64,000 bases of DNA from JACMRP01 sp047302465 (GCF_047302465.1 NZ_CP178621.1:682001-746000), one strand, 5' to 3'. Positions 1 to 9,400 are shown, counted from the first letter of the stretch. The notes: generated by a model not told the origin, from the letters alone. Program-made: numbers and translations.

Positions 1-128
1 TTGCGAGGATCTTTTAAAAGCGCATGACTGCGCGCCAAAGCCTCGGCATTGCTTTCGAGCCGGGGCGTACTGAAACTCTCACCACGAATGGGGTCTTCAA
101 ACGTCCGAAAAGAACTTTCAATATTCAT
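1..128 (-). CDS. N-terminal fragment of a gene leaving the window (possibly cyclic beta-glucan synthase / GH94-like)
   Basis: An open minus-strand frame starts with ATG at 126-128 and stays open to the window edge, giving 42 residues. It begins MNIESSFRTFEDPIRGE and continues with STPRLESNAEALARSH. The pattern 'P(I/L)RGE.FS..RLE..AE.LA' resembles the first residues of large NdvB-type cyclic beta-1,2-glucan synthases and related GH94 proteins. That match is from memory of the family and rests on a short stretch, so the function is tentative. The ribosome binding site is weak (CCAAAAG). The gene lies downstream of the glycosyltransferase at 244-1677 on the same strand with a 115-nt gap. Confidence 0.45.
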   Translation of the reverse strand, partial: MNIESSFRTFEDPIRGESFSTPRLESNAEALARSHALLKDPR

Positions 129-243
129 CTTTTGGTTTTTAATGATTATGGAACAGGGGTCAAACGCCGGACTCCGGCCTTGGTAAAAGACAGGAGTCTA
201 AGATGAATCATGGTAATTTTAATGACGGATTTTGGAAGCAGTC

Positions 244-1677
244 TTATTGAGGCTGCTTACAACCGTAAACGTACAAGGGTGAGCGGCGTACATTGTTTTG
301 TGGATTGAGTTTATAGGCGATGGCTTCAATCACATTTACATCAAAACGCTCGATGAACGAGTAGTGCGTCTCCATGAATTCTTTATTGGTCTGATAAGAG
401 TTTTCGTTCAGGACAACAATCAAGTCGCAAGTCTTTGGCTGAAGTTTTTGAAAGTCAGGAGTGTAAATGTGCGAAATGTTGTAAGCACCTCGGTTCATGA
501 ACGCATCTGGCAGCCACTCTAGCGATATATCGACATTAATGACGTGCTTGATTTCTGGGTGCGCATCCAAAAAGCGCGAAAGGTCCGTGATATTTTTTTG
601 CGCCGGAAAGAATGAAGCCGGAAGCCACAATATAAAACTAAATACCATCATCGAGATCAGGCGGTATTTGCGGCTTTGCCAGTTCTCTACGAAGTACCCA
701 ACAAACGGCACCATCAAGAAAATCATGACCGGGATCATAGAAATCAAGAAGCGCTCAAATTTGTTCGCGAACATCGAGTGCAAAACCAAGAAAAGGCCCA
801 AAATTATAAAAAGAGAACGGTAGCGACGGAAGTAGGTCTTTAAGAAACCTGGAGGATACTTTGCAATCAGCCACGGCACCATCATGCAGACGAAAATGAG
901 TGGAAAGAAAAAATACCAAGGACGGCTGCCATAATCCGAGCCATGCTTAAAATTGTATTCTGCTAAAGCGCGCAGAGAGTGGTGGAAGCGGCCACGCAGG
1001 AAAATGTCGGGAATGCCACTTAAGACAAAGAAGCCAAGGCCCGCGACACCCGCCATGAAAAAATGTTTCCATTCTTTGTGAAGAACCGGCAAGAAGACAA
1101 AAACCAGCGCACAGAATCCCGTTTGTTGGCGCAGAGTAAAAGCCATTGATGCGGCAAACACACCCAGCAAGAGATCTCTCAAGTTTCGTTTCTCATCATA
1201 AAGGACGGCAAACGCACAGGACAAAGCCATCCACGGAGCAGCCAATGCCTCAAACATCGGCCGTGTGAGCAAGCCTGGCGCTGCAAAGTGAAACGCCAGC
1301 ATTAGGACCGCTATTTTTGCCAAGGTCTCGTTCTGTCGGCGGAACAGAAGAATGGCGGCCCAAGCACTCAGTGCAAAACCCACCAATCCCCAAAACACTA
1401 TAACGAAGTGATACTGATTAAAGGGACTATCAATGCCAAGGGCGTACGCAGTTTGAGCCGCAAAGTGCATCGGCAGAATTTGCAGCGGAGATTTAACGTC
1501 ATCTTCTTTAATTAAAGTTTTTGTCGTGGCCTTTTGCGCCGGAAGATAGCGAGTAATGCCATCCCAATATTCGTCCGTCGCTATGAAACCGGTATTAAAA
1601 ATCACTACCAGTACATAAACGAAAAGGGCCACTAGCACACACGACCGCAAACTAAGGTTCGAAAAATGAGTTTTCAT
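244..1677 (-). CDS. Multi-pass membrane glycosyltransferase, GT-C fold, GT22/mannosyltransferase-like
   Basis: This 477-residue protein has about ten hydrophobic segments. An acidic loop follows the first membrane helix (ATDEYWDG, about residues 33-40), as in GT-C enzymes that use polyprenyl-phosphate sugars. In the middle, 'FANKFERFL' (about residue 305) resembles the HKEERF signature of the GT22 (Alg9/PIG-B) family. A soluble C-terminal tail of about 120 residues follows the last helix. It would transfer a sugar on the outer face of the inner membrane; acceptor and sugar cannot be told from sequence. The gene is divergent from mraY across an AT-rich 130-nt region, so it is not part of the dcw operon. 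Confidence 0.7.
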   Translation of the reverse strand: MKTHFSNLSLRSCVLVALFVYVLVVIFNTGFIATDEYWDGITRYLPAQKATTKTLIKEDDVKSPLQILPMHFAAQTAYALGIDSPFNQYHFVIVFWGLVGFALSAWAAILLFRRQNETLAKIAVLMLAFHFAAPGLLTRPMFEALAAPWMALSCAFAVLYDEKRNLRDLLLGVFAASMAFTLRQQTGFCALVFVFLPVLHKEWKHFFMAGVAGLGFFVLSGIPDIFLRGRFHHSLRALAEYNFKHGSDYGSRPWYFFFPLIFVCMMVPWLIAKYPPGFLKTYFRRYRSLFIILGLFLVLHSMFANKFERFLISMIPVMIFLMVPFVGYFVENWQSRKYRLISMMVFSFILWLPASFFPAQKNITDLSRFLDAHPEIKHVINVDISLEWLPDAFMNRGAYNISHIYTPDFQKLQPKTCDLIVVLNENSYQTNKEFMETHYSFIERFDVNVIEAIAYKLNPQNNVRRSPLYVYGCKQPQ

Positions 1678-1807
1678 AATTTAATTAAATATAAATGATT
1701 TCAATATCTTGCAAACATTTTCTTGCTTTTTGTTTGGTCTTTGTGTTACACAACGAAAGTCCAGACTCAACGACAGCATTATCTTAGAATAAAGGGTTTT
1801 TACAAAG

Positions 1808-2884
1808 ATGCTCTATCAGTGGCTATATTCGCTTGCGGATCAGTTTTCTCCTTTAAACATCTTCCGCTACATCACCGTCCGTACGTTCATTTCATTTTTT
1901 ACTTCGTTCTTCATGGCCTGGATGTGGGGCCCTTACTTCATCAATCGTCTTAAAGAAAAACATTTTGGCCAAAGCATTCGTGATGACGGCCCACAAACTC
2001 ATAAGAAAAAAGCGGGAACACCTACTATGGGTGGCGGTTTGATTCTTTTGAGCGCCATGGTTCCATGCTTGTTATGGGTCGATTTGTTAAGCCCCCTAGT
2101 TTTGGCAGTTATTGCTGTCACTGTCGGGTTTGGCTTGATCGGTTATGCGGATGACTATTTGAAAGTTAGCAAAAAGAACACAAAAGGTCTTTCTGGAAAG
2201 ATCCGCCTTTTGGGGGAGTTCTTGATCGCGGGGATCACGGTTTTTGTTTTGATCCATTTCTTTGAGCTTTCAACTGTGGTTTCTTTGCCGTTTGCGAAGA
2301 ATATTTCACTGGATTTGGGCTATTTCTACACGGTTTTCGCCGCATTGGTGATCGTTGGAACTGCTAATGCTGTCAACCTTACAGATGGGCTTGATGGACT
2401 TGCAATTGTGCCTGTGATTATTAGTGCCAGCACCCTAGGTTTATTTGCCTATGTAGCAGGACACTTCTCGATCGCTTCCTACTTGCAGATCCCTCATGTG
2501 GTGGGTGCCGGTGAATTGGTGCCAGTGGCTGCAGCGATGGTGGCCGCGGGTCTTGGCTTCTTGTGGTTCAATACTTATCCCGCGCAGGTTTTCATGGGAG
2601 ACGTAGGAAGCCTAAGCATCGGTGGATTCTTGGGAATTATGGCGGTCGTCACCCGCAATGAACTTTTGATGGTTCTATTGGGCGGCGTGTTTGTGGTTGA
2701 AGCTCTGTCGGTGATCACGCAAGTGATCTCTTTTAAGCTGACAGGCAAAAGAGTTTTTAAGATGGCGCCCATCCATCATCACTATGAGTTAAAAGGTCTT
2801 ACTGAGACCAAAATTATTGTTCGTTTTTGGATTATTTCCATTTTGTTAGCTGTATTAAGTCTAGCGACTTTAAAATTAAGATAA
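1808..2884 (+). CDS. mraY: Phospho-N-acetylmuramoyl-pentapeptide transferase (MraY)
   Basis: MraY moves phospho-MurNAc-pentapeptide from UDP to undecaprenyl phosphate to make lipid I at the inner membrane. The 358-residue length is normal for the family, and the N-terminus (MLYQWLYSLADQFSPLNIFR) aligns with the usual MraY start. Visible signatures are the AGTPTMGG loop (69-76), the catalytic Asp pair in YADDY (113-117), the NLTDGLDGLA motif and the HHHYELKG motif near the C-terminus. About ten membrane helices are apparent. It is the first gene of the plus-strand cell-wall cluster and is followed 10 nt later by murD. No murE or murF lies upstream, where the neighbouring gene faces the other way. 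Confidence 0.98.
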   Translation: MLYQWLYSLADQFSPLNIFRYITVRTFISFFTSFFMAWMWGPYFINRLKEKHFGQSIRDDGPQTHKKKAGTPTMGGGLILLSAMVPCLLWVDLLSPLVLAVIAVTVGFGLIGYADDYLKVSKKNTKGLSGKIRLLGEFLIAGITVFVLIHFFELSTVVSLPFAKNISLDLGYFYTVFAALVIVGTANAVNLTDGLDGLAIVPVIISASTLGLFAYVAGHFSIASYLQIPHVVGAGELVPVAAAMVAAGLGFLWFNTYPAQVFMGDVGSLSIGGFLGIMAVVTRNELLMVLLGGVFVVEALSVITQVISFKLTGKRVFKMAPIHHHYELKGLTETKIIVRFWIISILLAVLSLATLKLR

Positions 2885-2894
2885 GGTAGTCATC

Positions 2895-4283
2895 ATGTTC
2901 AGAGAAGTTAGTGAATTGAAGGATAAAAGAATTCTTGTTGTCGGTTTAGGAAGAACCGGTGTGAGTCTTGCGCATTTCCTGTGCAAGCACCAAGCTCAAG
3001 TAACGGTGACGGACCACAAATCAAAGCCTGAATTGTCTGCTCAGTTAGAGTTGTGCGAAGGTTTGCCTATTAAGTTTGATTTGGGCGGACACAGCCCAAA
3101 AACTTTCTTGCAACAAGATCTAGTCATCTTGAGCCCGGGCGTGCCTTCGAATTTGAAAATCTTCGACTATGCTCGCAGCCAAGGGATCAAAATCACTGGT
3201 GAGTTCGAGTTCAGCTCTGGCTTCATTAAAGAGCCAATCATTGGTATCACAGGAACGAACGGCAAAACGACAGTAGCTCGTTTGATCGAAGCTTTCTTGA
3301 GCAAATCTGACCTTAAAGTTTGGGTTGGCGGCGCGACTGATAAGCCACTTGTGGAATATCTTCGTCTTGATGACAAAGCCCAAGTAGTTGTTGCAGAAGT
3401 TTCTAGCTTCATGCTTGAGCATAGCGAAAACTTCAATCCAATGAACGTGGTTTTCACGAATCTTGCTGAAAATCATTTGGATCGTTATCGCTCTATGGAA
3501 GAATACGTAAACGCAAAACGCCGTATCTTCAAAAATACAAATCAAGCAACAACTAGCATCTTGAATGCAGACGACAACGCCGTTGTTGAATTGGCGCGTG
3601 ATCCACAAGTTCAACGTGGACGTATTTTCTATTTCTCTCGCAAACCGGCTTTGGAGCCTCAGATCATGAACATCGGTGGCGCCGTGAATATCGGCGATGA
3701 AATCCGTGTTCGTACCGGCCCAGATATTGAGTACTACACCATCAAGAACATGAAGATGAAGGGTAAGCACAATATCGAAAACGTGATGGCAGCGATCTTG
3801 GCAGCTCGTGAACACGGAGCTAAGCACGATGCGATCCAAGCTGTGATCAACGGTTTCAGCAATATTCCTCATCGTATCGAGTACGTGCGCAAAGTGGGCG
3901 GAGTTTTGTTCTACAACGACTCTAAAGCCACCAACGTTCACGCAGTTCTTAGAGCTTTGGACACTTTTGACGAAAACGTGATCCTGATTGCCGGCGGTAA
4001 GGACACCAATCTGAACTATGAGCCTTTGCGTACCATCGTGAAGCGCAAAGTTAAGACTTTGATCCTGGTCGGGGAAGCTAAAGAGCGTATCAATCGCGAT
4101 TTGGGCGACTACAGCGAAACATTCCTGATCGGTACTTTCGAAGAAGCGGTCTTGATCGCTTATCAGAAGTCCAGAATCGGCGATATCGTCTTGCTCTCAC
4201 CAAGCTGCTCAAGCTTTGATATGTTTGATAGCTTTGAAGAGCGCGGTGATTACTTCAAAGAGATCGTTCGTAAGTTCCACTAA
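2895..4283 (+). CDS. murD: UDP-N-acetylmuramoyl-L-alanine--D-glutamate ligase (MurD)
   Basis: MurD is the cytoplasmic ATP-dependent ligase that adds D-glutamate to UDP-MurNAc-L-Ala. The 462 residues show the N-terminal Rossmann UDP-binding domain (LVVGLGRTG, 14-22). The central ATPase domain carries the P-loop GTNGKTT (120-126), a metal-site Glu region (VVAEVSSFM, 165-173) and NHLDRY (193-198). The C-terminal domain has YNDSKATN and the IAGGKD loop. The segment 219-276 (ILNADD, then GRIFYFSRK and IGGAV) matters here because the MerR-family protein at 48000-48992 carries a close look-alike. The start has a modest ribosome binding site (TAAGGTAGTC). Confidence 0.98.
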   Translation: MFREVSELKDKRILVVGLGRTGVSLAHFLCKHQAQVTVTDHKSKPELSAQLELCEGLPIKFDLGGHSPKTFLQQDLVILSPGVPSNLKIFDYARSQGIKITGEFEFSSGFIKEPIIGITGTNGKTTVARLIEAFLSKSDLKVWVGGATDKPLVEYLRLDDKAQVVVAEVSSFMLEHSENFNPMNVVFTNLAENHLDRYRSMEEYVNAKRRIFKNTNQATTSILNADDNAVVELARDPQVQRGRIFYFSRKPALEPQIMNIGGAVNIGDEIRVRTGPDIEYYTIKNMKMKGKHNIENVMAAILAAREHGAKHDAIQAVINGFSNIPHRIEYVRKVGGVLFYNDSKATNVHAVLRALDTFDENVILIAGGKDTNLNYEPLRTIVKRKVKTLILVGEAKERINRDLGDYSETFLIGTFEEAVLIAYQKSRIGDIVLLSPSCSSFDMFDSFEERGDYFKEIVRKFH

Positions 4284-4320
4284 GATAGAATCACCGTCCA
4301 CAAGCGCCACGGAGGGAGCT

Positions 4321-4782
4321 GTGAACAAGATTATTTCTGTATTCGGATTGATGGGCCTGTTTTTAATTACTGGTTGTGCTTCAAGCAGTTACAAGGCCCG
4401 TCTTGATACTCGCGAAAAGCAAGCCTCAGCAGCAGGTCTTTACTGCGAATGGATCAACGGCGATAAATTTTCTGATATCGACGTTGAGGTCAATCTTCAG
4501 ATGGCGAAGCGTTGTGATTCGACGAAGCCATTCACTTTAACTCCATACAAAAACTCATCTGACGCCAACGGTATCATGTACTGTTGCGCAATGACTGGTG
4601 GCGACTCTTCCAAAGTAGCTTCGAGTAAACGCAAATCGACTGGTCCAGCTGTAACAGCACCTGCAACAAGCGGTGGCGGTTCAGCTCCTGCAGCTACTGC
4701 GGCTTCTGGTGGCGGTTCAGCTGCAGCTCCAGCTAGCAATGCAGGTCCTGCATCAGACGACGATATCGTCGAAGACAAGTAA
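4321..4782 (+). CDS. Small lipoprotein with Ala/Gly/Ser-rich tail, between murD and ftsW
   Basis: A GTG at 4321 follows a strong ribosome binding site (GGAGGGAGCT), giving 153 residues. An ATG further upstream at 4216 would place about 100 nt inside murD and has no such site. The product begins VNKIISVFGLMGLFLITGC, a lipoprotein signal peptide with lipobox LITGC, so it should be lipidated on Cys19. The middle holds four Cys residues (around YCEWING, RCDSTK and YCC). The last 60 residues are a low-complexity Ala/Gly/Ser/Pro tract ending in Asp/Glu (DDDIVEDK). I do not recognise the family. Its position inside the dcw cluster suggests an envelope role, but that is inference. Confidence 0.8.
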   Translation: MNKIISVFGLMGLFLITGCASSSYKARLDTREKQASAAGLYCEWINGDKFSDIDVEVNLQMAKRCDSTKPFTLTPYKNSSDANGIMYCCAMTGGDSSKVASSKRKSTGPAVTAPATSGGGSAPAATAASGGGSAAAPASNAGPASDDDIVEDK

Positions 4783-4865
4783 GCGCGCGGGCTGCGGTCC
4801 AGTTTTTAATGTCTCCAGAGACGAGGCGGATACTCCTTGCTTAGAATAAAGCAGAGGAGTTCCGC

Positions 4866-6014
4866 ATGCTTCGCTATCTTTCCAGCAGTTTATTCCTGAG
4901 TATCATCGCCTTGATCGGCATCGGCCTTGTTCAGGTCTATAGTTCAAGTTTCATTTTTGCTATCGAGTCCTATGGGGACGGTCTGTTTTTCTTTAAGAAA
5001 CAACTGCTGTTTGCTCTACTCGCGTTTGCAGTTTTGATTGGCACTATTCACATACCTTTCCGTTATATTGAAAAATACGGCTGGCTTGTCTGGGCAGGGG
5101 CTGCATTTATGATTGCGGCGACCTTCATTCCAGGTTTGGGCGTGCGTGTTGGCGGAGCCATTCGTTGGATTCAGCTGCCTTTCGGTTTTCGTTTCGAACC
5201 GGGCGAGCTTTTAAAAGTCGCGTTCAGTCTTTTGTTCGCAAGCTTGGTATGTCGTCAGGACAATTTCTTGTGGCGAATGAAGTGGCCTTTGCTTTTGGTT
5301 TTGATAGCAGCACCTTTGATGATGTTGTTGAAGCAACCTGACTTTGGAAGTTTTGCCATCATCCTGATGGTGGGCGTGGGACTTCTATTCGCGTTCGGTC
5401 TGCGCTGGAGATACATCGTTGCTTCGTTCATCGTTCTAGTTCCTGCTGTTTACTTCTTGGTAATGGCAGTTCCTTATCGCCGTGCTCGTGTATTGGCTTT
5501 CTTGGATCCATGGTCTGATCCGGCTTCAAAAGGGTTTCAGGTTATTCAAAGTATGCTGAGTTTCCACTCTGGCGGATTGACGGGAACAGGTATCGGTCAA
5601 GGCCAAGGGAAGTTGTTCTTCTTACCGGAAGCTCATACGGACTTCACTCTGGCAGTGTTCGGTGAAGAGATGGGTTTTGTTGGCTTCTTGGTCATTTTGA
5701 TTCTTTATGGATTCGTGGTGCTTCGCGGAATTCAAATCGCCGTGAAAGTCGAAGACGCGTTTAAGAAGGCGATGGTGCTGGGACTGACTTTGTCCTTTGC
5801 GTTGTCGGTGTTCATTAATGCCGGTGTTGTGATGGGGCTTTTGCCAACGAAGGGTTTGACCTTGCCGTTTTTGAGTTACGGCGGCAGTTCGCTTTTGGTT
5901 TTGTGTTTTACTTTCGGCCTAATTTTAAATGTTGAAAATTCATTGGAATCGGGGGACTTTTCAAAGAGATTTGGAAAGGCCCGATGGGATCAATCAAAGG
6001 TAAAGAAATCATGA
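4866..6014 (+). CDS. ftsW: SEDS-family peptidoglycan glycosyltransferase FtsW
   Basis: FtsW polymerises lipid II into glycan strands at the division septum together with a class B penicillin-binding protein. The 382 residues contain about ten membrane helices, the large extracytoplasmic loop with the GQGQGKLFFLPEAHTDF region, the acidic FGEEMGF motif and the C-terminal FLSYGGSS motif typical of FtsW/RodA. Placement between murD and murG is the usual FtsW position. The ATG at 4866 follows GAGGAGTTCCGC. The stop overlaps the murG start as ATGA, indicating translational coupling. RodA is the alternative on sequence alone, but context favours FtsW. Confidence 0.95.
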   Translation: MLRYLSSSLFLSIIALIGIGLVQVYSSSFIFAIESYGDGLFFFKKQLLFALLAFAVLIGTIHIPFRYIEKYGWLVWAGAAFMIAATFIPGLGVRVGGAIRWIQLPFGFRFEPGELLKVAFSLLFASLVCRQDNFLWRMKWPLLLVLIAAPLMMLLKQPDFGSFAIILMVGVGLLFAFGLRWRYIVASFIVLVPAVYFLVMAVPYRRARVLAFLDPWSDPASKGFQVIQSMLSFHSGGLTGTGIGQGQGKLFFLPEAHTDFTLAVFGEEMGFVGFLVILILYGFVVLRGIQIAVKVEDAFKKAMVLGLTLSFALSVFINAGVVMGLLPTKGLTLPFLSYGGSSLLVLCFTFGLILNVENSLESGDFSKRFGKARWDQSKVKKS

Positions 6015-7105
6015 GTCGGAAAAATGTCGTGATTGCTGGTGGTGGCACCGGTGGTCACATCTATCCTGGTATTGCCATTGCTCGTGCCATCAAAGTTCAA
6101 CACCCTGATTACGAAATTCATTTTGTTGGAACTTCAGCAGGTTTGGAAAATAAAATCATTCCGCGCGAAGGGTTTCCACTTCATCACATCAACATTGGTA
6201 AGCTCAATAATGCGAGCGGCATCCTCAGTAAATTGAAAACCCTGATCGGTTTGCCAAGGGCTTTCGTTCAATCCGTAGCCCTTCTTATGGAACTAAAACC
6301 CCAGGCCGTTTTGGGTGTGGGTGGTTATGCTTCGGGACCTTTTGTGTTGGTTGCAAGTCTTATGGGTTTTCGCACAGCAATTTGGGAACCAAATGCATTC
6401 CCTGGAATGACAAACCGTTGGCTCTCACGCGTTGCGGGAAAGAGTTTCGTCGTCTTTGAAGAAGCTGCGAAATTTTTAAAAAGCGAGTCTATCTCTCAGG
6501 TGGGGATTCCCCTCCGTAAAGAGGTAGAAGCTTTAGCAAAAAAAGAAACAAACCGTCCTGATATCGGGAAAGCCGAACAGGAATTTCATATCCTTGTGTT
6601 TGGCGGAAGCCAAGGTGCGCGTAGTATCAATATTGCTGTACAAGAGGCCGTCTTGAAGGGCGGGGAGTGGTTGAAGGGAACTAAGATCATTCACCAAACT
6701 GGTGCATACGATTTTGCACGGGTCTCTGAAGCGTATCGGGGACAAGGCGATGTGGAAGCTCACGAATATCTGTACCAGATGGAAAAAAGTTACGAGTGGG
6801 CTGACCTTATCATTTGCCGCGCTGGGGCCAGCACCGTGGCTGAAGTCGCTGCCTGCGGAAAACCGGCGATTTTTGTACCCCTTCCTTGGGCCGCAGATGA
6901 TCACCAGCGAAAAAATGCAGAGAGCCTATTCCGACAAAACGCTGCCGCCATGATTCTCCAGAAAGACCTCACCTCTGAATCTTTGATACAGAAGATCGAA
7001 GAATTGAAAAACAATTCCCAATTACGGGAAGAAATGAGAAAAAACCTGACGAAGTTCTATAAGCCTCAGGCCGCTGAAAAGATGGCCGAACTTCTGCTGG
7101 GATAG
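6011..7105 (+). CDS. murG: UDP-GlcNAc:undecaprenyl-P-P-MurNAc-pentapeptide GlcNAc transferase (MurG)
   Basis: MurG converts lipid I to lipid II on the cytoplasmic face of the inner membrane. I chose the ATG at 6011, which overlaps the ftsW stop as ATGA and has AAAGG about ten bases upstream. The reading frame is open back to 5984, but those extra residues lie inside ftsW. The 364-residue product starts MSRKNVVIAGGGTGGH, the N-terminal GGGTGGH loop of the GT28 family. The C-terminal domain shows FGGSQGARS and the UDP-GlcNAc site RAGASTVAEVAACGKPA, followed by DDHQRKNA. Length and motif order are normal. Confidence 0.97.
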   Translation: MSRKNVVIAGGGTGGHIYPGIAIARAIKVQHPDYEIHFVGTSAGLENKIIPREGFPLHHINIGKLNNASGILSKLKTLIGLPRAFVQSVALLMELKPQAVLGVGGYASGPFVLVASLMGFRTAIWEPNAFPGMTNRWLSRVAGKSFVVFEEAAKFLKSESISQVGIPLRKEVEALAKKETNRPDIGKAEQEFHILVFGGSQGARSINIAVQEAVLKGGEWLKGTKIIHQTGAYDFARVSEAYRGQGDVEAHEYLYQMEKSYEWADLIICRAGASTVAEVAACGKPAIFVPLPWAADDHQRKNAESLFRQNAAAMILQKDLTSESLIQKIEELKNNSQLREEMRKNLTKFYKPQAAEKMAELLLG

Positions 7106-7142
7106 CGAAGGCCTCTTGCGGGCCTAAGAATTAGGAATTTCT

Positions 7143-8504
7143 ATGCGTTTACAAGATTCAAAATTTCACTTTGTGGGTATTGGCGGGATCGGGATGTGCG
7201 GTCTGGCGGAACTTCTTCGCAATATGGGAGCGACCGTTTCTGGCAGCGACCTTGCGGAAAATGCAAACACCGAACGTCTTAAAGAATTGGGCATCAAAGT
7301 TTATAAAGGGCACGCGGCTACCAACGTGGGCGATGCCGACGTTGTTGTGTATTCAAGTGCTATTCAGTACTCGAATCCCGAGATCGCAGAATCTCGCGCG
7401 AAGCAAATCCCATTGATTCCTCGCGCGGAAGCGCTTGCGGAAATCATGCGTATTAAACGTGGAGTTGCCGTTGCAGGGACACACGGAAAAACCACAACGA
7501 CCAGTATGACCTCTGCAATCTTTCTTGAGGCGGATCTGAAGCCAACGATTGTTGTTGGTGGACGTTTTGAGTTGATCAAATCAACGGCTCTTCTAGGTAA
7601 TGGTGAGTGGTTGGTGGCGGAAGCCGATGAAAGTGATGGCAGTTTTCACAAGTTGAGTCCCGAGATCTCGATCATTACAAATATTGACTCGGATCACTTG
7701 GATCATTTTAAAACTTTCGACAACCTTCAAAAAAATTTCTATGAATTTGCGCTCAGAGTTCCATTCTATGGCATGAACGTGATTTGCGGTGATGACCCAA
7801 AAGTGCACACCCTTTTTGAAAATTTCCCGAAGCGCGCTCTGTTCTATGGCTTTGATGAGAAGAACGACATCATCTTGCAAGGTGAGCAAGGTAAGTACAC
7901 CTTGCTTCGTCGTGATTATAAGACTGGCGCAAAAACTAAAATCGGGGACTTCCAATTGAAAGTTCCTGGCCGTCACAATGCTTTGAACGCAACAGCTGCG
8001 ATCTTGGCAGGGATGCATGCCGGTGTTGATTTTGCGACTTGTGCGCGTGGTCTTCAGCGCTTTGAAGGGGTGGATCGTCGCTTCCATTTCAAAGGCGAAA
8101 AGAATGGCATTCGTGTCTATGATGATTACGGTCATCATCCGACAGAGGTGCGCGCGGTTCTTCAAGCTTTCCGCGAGAAGTATCCACAAAACCGCTTAGT
8201 GGTATTCTTCCAGCCGCATCGATATTCTCGTACTCAGCATTGCTGGCATGATTTCACGACTTGCTTCCAACAAGCCGATGAACTTTTGGTGACAGATATC
8301 TATGCTGCGGGTGAAGTGCCAATTCCAGGTGTCCACTCGGAAAAACTGGTTGAAGAAATTAAGCACGAAAAAGCAGAATACTTTATTCGTGATCCGCAAT
8401 CTTCTGACAAGATCTTGGGCCGCTTGCAGTCTGGTGATGTCTTTATCACTTTGGGCGCAGGGGATGGCTGGAAATTGGGTCTTGAGGTTTTAAGCAAACT
8501 ATAA
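7143..8504 (+). CDS. murC: UDP-N-acetylmuramate--L-alanine ligase (MurC)
   Basis: MurC adds the first peptide residue, L-alanine, to UDP-MurNAc in the cytoplasm. The 453 residues have the N-terminal VGIGGIGMCGLAEL nucleotide fold, the P-loop GTHGKTTTT, the ligase motif NIDSDHLDHF, and YDDYGHHPTEV with PHRYSRT in the C-terminal domain. All are expected for MurC. The gene follows murG after 37 nt holding a small inverted repeat (AGGCC/GGCCT, 7109-7125), and it overlaps murB by one base (TAATG). It should be co-transcribed with the rest of the cluster. Confidence 0.98.
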   Translation: MRLQDSKFHFVGIGGIGMCGLAELLRNMGATVSGSDLAENANTERLKELGIKVYKGHAATNVGDADVVVYSSAIQYSNPEIAESRAKQIPLIPRAEALAEIMRIKRGVAVAGTHGKTTTTSMTSAIFLEADLKPTIVVGGRFELIKSTALLGNGEWLVAEADESDGSFHKLSPEISIITNIDSDHLDHFKTFDNLQKNFYEFALRVPFYGMNVICGDDPKVHTLFENFPKRALFYGFDEKNDIILQGEQGKYTLLRRDYKTGAKTKIGDFQLKVPGRHNALNATAAILAGMHAGVDFATCARGLQRFEGVDRRFHFKGEKNGIRVYDDYGHHPTEVRAVLQAFREKYPQNRLVVFFQPHRYSRTQHCWHDFTTCFQQADELLVTDIYAAGEVPIPGVHSEKLVEEIKHEKAEYFIRDPQSSDKILGRLQSGDVFITLGAGDGWKLGLEVLSKL

Positions 8505-9400
8505 TGGAAATTAAACAGAACGTCGCTTTAGCTGAATACACATCATGGTTGGTCGGGGGCCCGGCAGAATATTTCTGCCTACCCGAAACTATTGAAGATG
8601 TGAAAGAGGCACTTCTTTGGGCGCAAAATAGTAAGCAACCTGTGACTATCTTCGGTGGAGGTACCAATGTCCTCATTTCTGATAAAGGTGTTCGTGGCTT
8701 GGTGGTTTGTCTACGCCGTTTCTCGGGTGTGGAGAGCAAAGAAGAAAATGGTCGGCTCGTCGTTACAGCGATGGCTGGGACGGCGAAATCGGAACTTCTA
8801 AAAATATTCTTAAAACAAAAACTCGCACCGGCATTGTTCTTGGCAGGTTTGCCAGGTGATATCGGTGGCGGCGTAGTTATGAACGCTGGCGTTGCTGAAG
8901 CATTCCAACCGCGTGAGTTCGTTGAGATCACGGATTGGGTTGAAGTGCTGCGCTTAGAAAGCAACGGCCAATTCACGATACAGAGATTTACCAAAGAACA
9001 AATCCACTGGGAATACCGTCACTCGAAAGGCTGGCAACCAGGCGTGATCGTGCGCGTGGGAATTAGTTGGCCAGTTCAAGTCGATACGACCATCTTGGAT
9101 CAAGTTCGTAGTGCGAATAAAGTACGTCTTTCAAAACAACCTTTGGATATGCCAAGCTGTGGTTCTGTATTCAGAAATCCAACAGGTCATAAAGCAGCAC
9201 AACTTATCGATGGTGCGGGTCTTAAAGGCTATACGGTTGGTGGCGCACAAGTTTCTTTGAAACACGCAAACTTCATCGTTAATCTTGGTGAAGCAAAAGC
9301 CACCGACATGTGGCAAATCATCGAACACGTCAGAAACACCATAAAACAAATTCGCAATGTGGATCTTCAGACCGAAGTCGTCCGTCTGGGCGATTGGTAG
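8504..9400 (+). CDS. murB: UDP-N-acetylenolpyruvoylglucosamine reductase (MurB)
   Basis: MurB is the FAD- and NADPH-dependent enzyme that reduces UDP-GlcNAc-enolpyruvate to UDP-MurNAc. The 298 residues contain the FAD-binding GGGTNVLISDKG loop, GLPGDIGGGVVMNAG, the substrate Tyr/Arg region EYRHS and the catalytic-Ser motif SCGSVFRNP. The size fits the shorter MurB type. The start codon overlaps the murC stop (TAATG). It is the last cell-wall gene before about 16 kb of unrelated sequence; ddl and ftsQ, which often follow, do not come next. Confidence 0.97.
   Translation: MEIKQNVALAEYTSWLVGGPAEYFCLPETIEDVKEALLWAQNSKQPVTIFGGGTNVLISDKGVRGLVVCLRRFSGVESKEENGRLVVTAMAGTAKSELLKIFLKQKLAPALFLAGLPGDIGGGVVMNAGVAEAFQPREFVEITDWVEVLRLESNGQFTIQRFTKEQIHWEYRHSKGWQPGVIVRVGISWPVQVDTTILDQVRSANKVRLSKQPLDMPSCGSVFRNPTGHKAAQLIDGAGLKGYTVGGAQVSLKHANFIVNLGEAKATDMWQIIEHVRNTIKQIRNVDLQTEVVRLGDW

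Noticed and set aside
24..206. 60-codon plus-strand frame at the left edge
   Set aside because: It lies opposite a better minus-strand start (1-128), has no ribosome binding site and no recognisable protein character.
3120..3941. Long minus-strand frame inside murD
   Set aside because: It is fully antisense to a well-supported essential gene, and its composition is what the complementary strand of coding DNA gives.
4811..4822. GTCTCCAGAGAC as a terminator hairpin after the 4321 lipoprotein gene
   Set aside because: The loop would be two bases and there is no U-run; it cannot form a normal stem-loop.
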